Source: Massilia sp. UBA2604
GTDB taxonomy: Bacteria > Pseudomonadota > Gammaproteobacteria > Burkholderiales > Burkholderiaceae_D
Direction of reading: 5' to 3'
Assembly: GCA_002339265.1 (NCBI GenBank)
Contig: DDKG01000138.1
Location: forward strand, 1 to 5,898
Length of the DNA: 5,898 nt
Shown here one piece after another: positions 5,542-5,898 of this stretch. The notes beneath the pieces are model-generated. The model saw only the letters and a list, made by a program, of their open reading frames with translations, had not been told where the DNA came from and searched no databases. Position numbers and translations under genes: made by a program. Numbering within the stretch: the first letter of the stretch is position 1; every line of letters begins with the position of its first letter.

Positions 5542-5898
5542 TCAAGCCTTGCCGGCCAGCCAGGCTTGCACCTCGTCGGCGCCGCCGATCAGCTCGCCGC
5601 CGACGAAGACTTGCGGCCAGGTCATGCGGCCGGTGACGCCGCGCAGGACGATGGTATTGATTTTCTGGTCTTCGGAGATATCGGTGTAGTGGATCTCGGC
5701 CTCGCGCAGCGCCTGCTTGGCGCGGGCGCAATGCGGGCAGCCGGGACGCGAGAACATGACCACCGGTTCCGGCACTTCGGCATCCGGCGCCAGGTAGGCC
5801 AGCATGGTATCGGCGTCCGAGACCTCGAACGGGTCACCTTCGCGCTCCGGTTCGATGAAGATCTTCTCGATCACGCCGTCGCGCACCAGCATCGAATA
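5542..5898 (-). CDS. Peroxiredoxin-glutaredoxin hybrid, glutathione-dependent peroxidase (5' end outside window)
   Basis: The frame is open from the right edge to the TGA at 5544-5542, giving 118 visible C-terminal residues of a protein normally near 240-250. The first 40 visible residues (YSMLVRDGVIEKIFIE..., then DPFEVSDADTML) are the end of a Prx5-type peroxiredoxin domain. The rest is a complete glutaredoxin domain: VVMFSRPGCPHCARAK with the redox pair CPHC (Cys codons at 5739-5737 and 5730-5728), TWPQVFVGG with the cis-Pro, and GGADEV for glutathione binding. Such hybrids reduce hydrogen peroxide and organic peroxides with glutathione, the glutaredoxin domain recycling the peroxidase. 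The first Met in view, at 5892, is internal, because Tyr-Ser-Met-Leu-Val continues the peroxiredoxin fold. The stop lies 2 bases from the mtfA start, so the genes are co-transcribed. The peroxidatic Cys is off the edge. Confidence 0.92.
   Translation of the reverse strand, partial: YSMLVRDGVIEKIFIEPEREGDPFEVSDADTMLAYLAPDAEVPEPVVMFSRPGCPHCARAKQALREAEIHYTDISEDQKINTIVLRGVTGRMTWPQVFVGGELIGGADEVQAWLAGKA

Noticed and set aside
4649..5689. Long plus-strand open frame (about 346 codons)
   Set aside because: It is antisense to mtfA, whose HEFAH and PAEFFAV motifs fix the true frame. Its translation is typical GC-rich shadow sequence.
5540..5731. 64-residue N-terminal extension of mtfA
   Set aside because: It lies wholly within the glutaredoxin-coding sequence in another frame and gives an Arg-rich translation unlike any MtfA N-terminus.

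Overview
The window looks like chromosomal DNA of a GC-rich betaproteobacterium, probably of the Oxalobacteraceae (Massilia, Duganella or Janthinobacterium type). This rests on GC-rich codon use, a RhlE-type helicase with a Gly/Arg tail, a PhaB-type acetoacetyl-CoA reductase, a peroxiredoxin-glutaredoxin hybrid next to an MtfA-type peptidase, and an intergenic repeat family built on GGGTCAGAGTCGAATTA. The taxonomic placement is inference, because no marker gene is present.

Layout. (1) Positions 1-973, plus strand: the C-terminal two thirds of a DEAD-box RNA helicase (rhlE), entering from the left edge. (2) Positions 974-1547: a long AT-rich gap with no convincing gene. It holds six copies of one core motif arranged as two 162-bp composites of the same design, each a single direct unit, a spacer of about 70 bases, then a 71-72 bp palindrome. 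A G-rich leader follows. (3) Positions 1548-3027, plus strand: a two-gene operon encoding an outer-membrane-type lipoprotein of unknown function and an Ala/Pro-rich helical protein with a hydrophobic segment. (4) Positions 3070-5898, minus strand, read right to left: the C-terminal part of a peroxiredoxin-glutaredoxin hybrid, mtfA only 2 nt downstream, a glycine-zipper stress-type protein, and a stand-alone phaB that converges on the lipoprotein operon.

The minus-strand genes share a redox and stress theme: glutathione-dependent peroxide removal, a zinc peptidase, a stress-type glycine-zipper protein, and an NADPH-consuming step of polyhydroxybutyrate synthesis. The best regulatory signal is a perfect FNR-type box (TTGAT-N4-ATCAA) upstream of phaB. 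It lies exactly 22 nt before a TACACT -10-like hexamer, which is the geometry of an FNR class II promoter, and it suggests that phaB is induced when oxygen is low. A second perfect dyad overlaps the box and the -35 region.

The items most worth following up are this phaB promoter, the duplicated 162-bp repeat composite (probably REP/REPIN-like DNA), and the unrecognised lipoprotein operon.
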